A stretch of 64,000 bases of DNA from Bombyx mori (Eukaryota > Arthropoda > Insecta > Lepidoptera > Bombycidae). The notes under the pieces were generated by a model, which had not been told where the DNA came from, made no database searches, and saw only the letters and a program-made list of their open reading frames with translations. Made by a program: the position numbers and the translations under genes. The stretch is from the NCBI RefSeq assembly GCF_030269925.1, contig NC_085123.1, positions 9,734,001 to 9,798,000 on the forward strand. The letters run 5' to 3'. This document shows positions 59,676-64,000 of the stretch, piece after piece (position 1 is the first letter of the stretch; every line of letters starts with the position of its first letter).

Positions 59676-60124
59676 AAGTCCGGCGATTTCATCCTGACAA
59701 AAAAGTGTGTGTGTCCGCTCCGACGCACGACTGGAGTTTACTGGATATAAAAAATTAAACGAAACAATACGAGAAATAGTTCTATATTACGACAACACGA
59801 TACACTACAGATTATTAACAAATTAACGAGACACAAAACAAACGACTAACAAATATATGAAAATACAATAATGAGAGAAACGCGCGATCAGTACGAGGCT
59901 TTGTGGCGGACTGCCGGCGCAGCAGCCCGGCGTCACCTGCGATAACGCGGCCGCGCGTTGGCTCCTGATTGGCGCGCGCACGCATCACGCAATCAGGAGC
60001 CAATCAGGCGCATAACGCATTTCGTGTGACATGCTAGTACGATTTTGGTCCCCATAATTTTCATACCCCGGGCCTATATATGTAAATCGATTCTAAAGGA
60101 GTAAACTCCAAAAAAAAAAAAGGT
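59676..60124. mobile_element. Unidentified ~450-bp insert in an RTE remnant
   Basis: It begins with GGCGGAAGTCCGGCGATTTC and ATCCTGACAAAAAA, the same as the last ~30 bp plus A tail of the R1-clade element (46625-46655). The remainder is bounded by an 11-bp inverted repeat, TGGAGTTTACT (59732-59742) and AGTAAACTCCA (60100-60110), and contains a perfect 14-bp inverted repeat at 59958-59971 and 59990-60003 with CCAAT boxes in each arm. It ends in a run of A. It may be a composite of two insertions. No coding frame. Confidence 0.5.
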
Positions 60125-60129
60125 GGGGA

Positions 60130-60235
60130 GTGAGCGAAGAAATGGTATATGATAGAAGAGTATGGAAAGAGAAAACATGTTGCGCCGACCCCAGGTGACT
60201 GGAAGAAGGGCAAGATAATGATGATGATGAGATTA
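60130..60235 (+). pseudogene. RTE-like LINE C-terminus and (ATG)n tail
   Basis: 60130-60198 reads VSEEMVYDRRVWKEKTCCAD, PR and stop, followed by GAAGAAGGGCAAGATAATGA and an ATG run. It probably continues the 59490-59675 remnant. Confidence 0.8.
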
Positions 60236-61852
60236 TTACAGTTTTAATGCGAGAAGACGATATGTAACATATTTTTACTATTGAAACAGTCGCATTAAAT
60301 TTAACTTCGATAGATAGACAGAATCTATATACGCAGCTTCCCTTTTAAACCCGTATCACTGTCACTCTCCCAAACTGGCAACGAACGCTGATACGTTAAT
60401 TGTTTGGTTTGCCACAAGCTTTATAAAATGATTATAGTGGGAATCCGTGAACTATTTAGGTACGAAACTGAATGTTATTAATTATTTACAAATGTACATA
60501 TATGTATATGTTTTTGTATATTTTTTTTGTTTTAACTAACAACGCTTATAGTTTTGCCGCAAAGCAGTCGAAATTTTGCTTTTTAAAAGTAGAGGATAAC
60601 ATTTTAAGACAACTTAAGCTTGATATAAAATAAAGCGGATGCCACAAATCACGTTAGTGGTTTCTTTGGGCTATTGCAACCACTTAAGATATATCATCTT
60701 GACCTTGAACTTCTCTACCCCCACCTAATGCAATAAAAAAATTAAAACTTAAATAACATAACGATTTCACCGTTGTAATAACAATTTGATTTTGTTTTTT
60801 TTTAGTAACCTGAATATCCTGGTAGACCGGTGGTTTTGCTCTTTTCAAACATGACTGTTTTCTTGTGCTTGCCACACTTTAAGCTTAGACACATTGACAT
60901 TAAATTATCAGCTTTGTAGCACAGTATTTTACTAGAATAAAATTTCATAATAAAAGGAAAGTTTCGGAAGGAAAAATCAAAATATCAAAACGTCATCAAA
61001 TTATGAGTAGTACCTATCTGAGAATAATATTGTTTTACAATTGGAAACCAAATTTTACCTAATGATTCAAATCATAAAAATAGAACCTAAACATAAAATG
61101 AATTATCTGAGATCAAATTTACTCTAGAAGCTTCGAAGGAAAAATGTATAATGCAAGCATTCCATTCTCTGAAGACTTACCGGTACACAGAGTACGTATC
61201 GGAACGCGAACCATCGTTCACGGAGTTATTGCGTTAAAACCCGAATACATTTTTCATACAAAATAACGCATATTTCACAATGAAATTCTTGTCGATCGAG
61301 CAGCCGCTTTGTCTTGGCTCTTTTCCTTCATTTTTCCCCTCAGTTGATTTGTGTTCTATGAGTGTTCCGCTGCACTCGGTCCGCTCGCCTAGAGGAATAT
61401 TGGATATCTGTCATAAGTCATAAGATTCCGCATACCGACTTTATAATGTTCCGAATATCCTGTGAGCTCAAATAGAATACGGACGCTTTATACGAATTCG
61501 TATGGCGTATAAATTGCCTTTCGCGGTTCTCACTATTCGTGTTCATTGTATCTTTTTCGGGAATTCCTATAGGGAAGCGACACGGCGTGTAATTTTGCCG
61601 TTAATATTGTCTATTTTGGGATTGTGTTTCTAAAGAAGAGCACGCGTCCCGAACGAAGGTTGAGGCATAAAAACACGGCACTACCGCTTCTGATATTTCG
61701 TCATTTTTCCTAAAGCGGATCCGAGTGCGAGACTTTGCTTCAGAAATGTAATAATATCTTTAATAATGTCTTGGAGACGGAAGATGGGTTTGTAAACATC
61801 CTGAGCGGGCCTAGGGTTATTATATCCTCGCTTTTAGTGTTAACGATACTTT
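60236..61852. other. AT-rich intergenic DNA
   Basis: A Bm1-like echo is at about 60640-60735 (GGGCTATTGCAACCACTTAA ... GCAATAAAAAA). No coding frame was accepted; nothing else was recognised. Confidence 0.45.
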
Positions 61853-62148
61853 TTTCTTTTTTTTTATGATTGAGGTTTACTGGTGGCCCTGAGGCCTTTC
61901 CAGTTTCACAACGACAGGTGGGCAAGCAAGGGTTCAGCCAGAAGGGGCGGGATTTGCTAACAGCTACCCGAGCGCCTCCAAGATAGACCTAACAACTCAA
62001 GAGTAGCTGCTTCGCGAATGAATCTACTACCGGATCGGAATCGCGACCCGCTGAGAAGATCCGGCAAGAAACTCAACGGGCTGATGCTTAGGTTAGGTTG
62101 CACGTCGAACTATTTGCCGAGTTCGACGAGTACGGTTACCGGGATCTC
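61853..62148 (-). mobile_element. 5'-truncated Jockey 3' end, same family as copy 1
   Basis: From its T run it matches 9691-9990 closely (TACTGGTGGCCCTGAGGCCT, GGGATTTGCTAACAGCTACC, GCTTCGCGAATGAATCTACT, GGTTGCACGTCGAACTATTT). It includes the 3' UTR and the last ~20 codons of ORF2, then stops. No target duplication was confirmed. It is clearly closer to copy 1 than to copy 2. Confidence 0.9.
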
Positions 62149-63727
62149 TACTCCTATTTTTAGTTAAAAAATCACAGCTCTTGCCGTAAGCTCCAGTTCA
62201 CAGCAATAACATACTGAAAAGAATAAATAAAAATAAACAATTTTACAAAAACTTATACAGTGGACTTGAATCTTCAAGACAATTTTCAGTACGAAAATAA
62301 TATACCTACATATGAATTTTAATTTTTATTTTGTAATAAATTATTTTTGGAATATGAAATGTTTCATAACGTAAGCAGATGCATGACGTCATTGCTTAAT
62401 TTGCTTCTCGTAATAACTTGAAATATTATACTAATAAGTACAGTAAGTAGTAATTGCCAAGAAATTGAATCAGTAGTTATTGCCACTGATCATACATTTT
62501 AAACCTCTATAAATTAGAAATTACTGAAAATCAAACGGTTTTCCCGCTGTCAAATATATGAACAGATAGCCCACCTGATCATAAGTAGCTAAGCTTCTAC
62601 CCTTGAGCCTTTTGTGGCGAAGAGCATATCACATTAATGAAATAACAAAGAAGGAATTCATTCCAAAGCGGAATAACAGGCGGAAAGAAAATAACTTTTT
62701 TCTACAAAAATAAAACTATTTTACCTCTTAATTTTCCACAGATACTAGATTTTTTTTAATGAAAACATTCAGATGGCAAACGTATTTAAGTATTATGAAG
62801 ACTTTCATTGTTTCTTTTAAATACAATTAAACATATGTTCATTTAAATATTCATATGGGCTAGTGAACCTTGCCGATATGTAAGTTGAAGAACAGACATT
62901 CGTAGTGATATCTTTACGTTAATATACAAATTACAGATTAGAACAGGCTGCTAAAACGTCGTATTTTTTTTTATCAAACTTGTGGATCCAGATAAAGAAA
63001 ATATGATTACAATATTTTAGACTCAGCATTTCGTTGGAATTTGAACAAGATTTTGTGAGAACATAATTATCTCACAAAATAAATTTTTGTCGTTCGTAAC
63101 GCTAGCGGATGTGACTAAATGCAAAGAAAAGAATATAGAGAGTTCCAGACCCAAAGTTTCATATCAGTTATTATTACTTTCTACATATACCTAATGCTGG
63201 AGCTGCCCCGATAGGTACATTGTTTTAACAGTAACGTAAAAATCTCTAATTACAAAAACAACAATTTGTAAACACACATAGTTTTTGTTTGTTTTTATTT
63301 AATAAAAACACTCACTTTATTGTTTTTATTTCATAGAAAATAGTCAAATTTTAGTCATTATACAAATCAGTATTTAAAATTAGAGTTCTTAAATATAAAG
63401 TTGAAACTATTAATAACCTCTTCCTACACCAACAAACATCACTTCCGTCCAACGTCTTTGAAAACAAATTTCTTTAAAAGCAAAGACCAAAAGGCATCCG
63501 AACATTTCTGCACTAAAATCAAGCATCAATATTTTAAAAATCTCGCAACTGCGAACTCAAAGTACACACGTTCACTCAATTGGCATTACTTTGAAGTAAT
63601 GCTTGCTTCTCTTAATGCCTGGTCAACATCTAACATAAATAGAATCTATAAGCTTTCCAGTAATATACCGCTTTCGCTTATACACACACTCACACAGGGT
63701 ATAAAGGTACCGCTACCGAAGCTGATT
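62149..63727. other. AT-rich intergenic DNA
   Basis: The 124-codon frame at 63401-63775 is Lys/Asn/Ser-rich, has no domain that I recognise and runs into a SINE tail. It is not accepted as a gene. Confidence 0.5.
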
Positions 63728-64000
63728 TTTTTATTTATTGCTTACCTGGTGTTAACTGGTTACTGGAGCCCATAGATATCTACGACGTAAATGCACCACC
63801 CACCTTGAGATATCAGTTCTAAGGTCTCGGTATAGTCACGACGGCTACCTCACCCTTCAAACCGAAACGCATTACTACTTCACGGCAGAAATAGGTAGGG
63901 TAGTGGTACCTACCCGCGCAGACTCACAAGAGGTCCTACCGCCAGTAATTATTTATTAAATTATAATTTTGCGGGTTTGATTTTTATTACTCGATGTTAT
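63728..64000 (-). mobile_element. Bm1-type SINE, runs off the window
   Basis: Minus orientation: T-rich tail, TATTGCTTACCTGGTGTTAA (with a short deletion), CTACGACGTAAATGCACCAC, GAAACGCATTACTACTTCAC and GGTCCTACCGCCAGTAATTA, continuing through ATAATTTTGCGGGTTTGATT to the window edge. The head should lie beyond base 64000. Confidence 0.88.

Noticed and set aside
63401..63775. 124-codon frame that might be a small gene
   Set aside because: It is Lys/Asn/Ser-rich, has no domain or splice context, and its end lies in a SINE tail.

Overview
This is a lepidopteran nuclear genome window, most likely from Bombyx or a close relative. The evidence is repeated Bm1-type tRNA-derived SINEs, a second lepidopteran SINE-like family ending in CAATAAAA, AT-rich intergenic DNA, and GC-rich non-LTR retrotransposons of the Jockey, R1 and RTE clades. 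I find no host protein-coding exon, rRNA gene or functional tRNA gene. Every substantial reading frame belongs to a mobile element, so the window is a retrotransposon-rich intergenic region or a heterochromatin-like (possibly sex-chromosome) segment. Chromosomal location cannot be read from the sequence.

Layout. 1-9680: AT-rich DNA with an RTE tail, three short Helitron-like elements, SINE pieces, a 3' fragment of a Jockey-type element and a mariner with TIRs and one in-frame stop. 9691-14846 (minus): a complete Jockey-clade element with intact ORF1 and ORF2 and a 10-bp target-site duplication. 15187-16011 (minus): a 5'-truncated R1-clade element with a 14-bp duplication. 16-18.8 kb: SINEs, an RTE tail and a transposase fragment. 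20209-25529 (plus): a second Jockey-type family, with ORF1 open and ORF2 broken by one TGA. 25.6-39.8 kb: AT-rich DNA with Helitron-like elements, SINEs, a MITE-like pair, minisatellites and a transposase fragment. 39840-46671 (plus): a complete R1-clade element with a 16-bp duplication. 46.8-51.6 kb: SINEs and a decayed RTE reverse transcriptase. 51674-56963 (plus): a second complete Jockey element related to the first. 57-64 kb: a 55-bp minisatellite, SINEs, RTE tails (one split by a 450-bp insert), a 3' Jockey fragment and a Bm1 copy running off the end.

How the parts work. The three complete LINEs each encode an ORF1 RNA-binding protein with CCHC zinc knuckles and an ORF2 with apurinic-like endonuclease plus reverse transcriptase. 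Their exact ends can be placed by target-site duplications, and that exposes the most interesting signals. (1) The first base of the R1-clade element starts a sequence that folds by hand as an HDV-like self-cleaving ribozyme: P1 7 bp, P3 3 bp, P2 7 bp, a CUAAGA joining segment and a long P4 with a GNRA-type loop. (2) The same element joins ORF1 and ORF2 by a TAATG stop-start. (3) Both complete Jockey copies begin with an initiator-like CATTC and carry a downstream-promoter-element-like motif at exactly +28, and both have tandem-repeat 5' UTRs of unrelated unit size. Short SINEs, Helitron-like elements and MITEs have no coding capacity and depend on enzymes supplied by autonomous elements.
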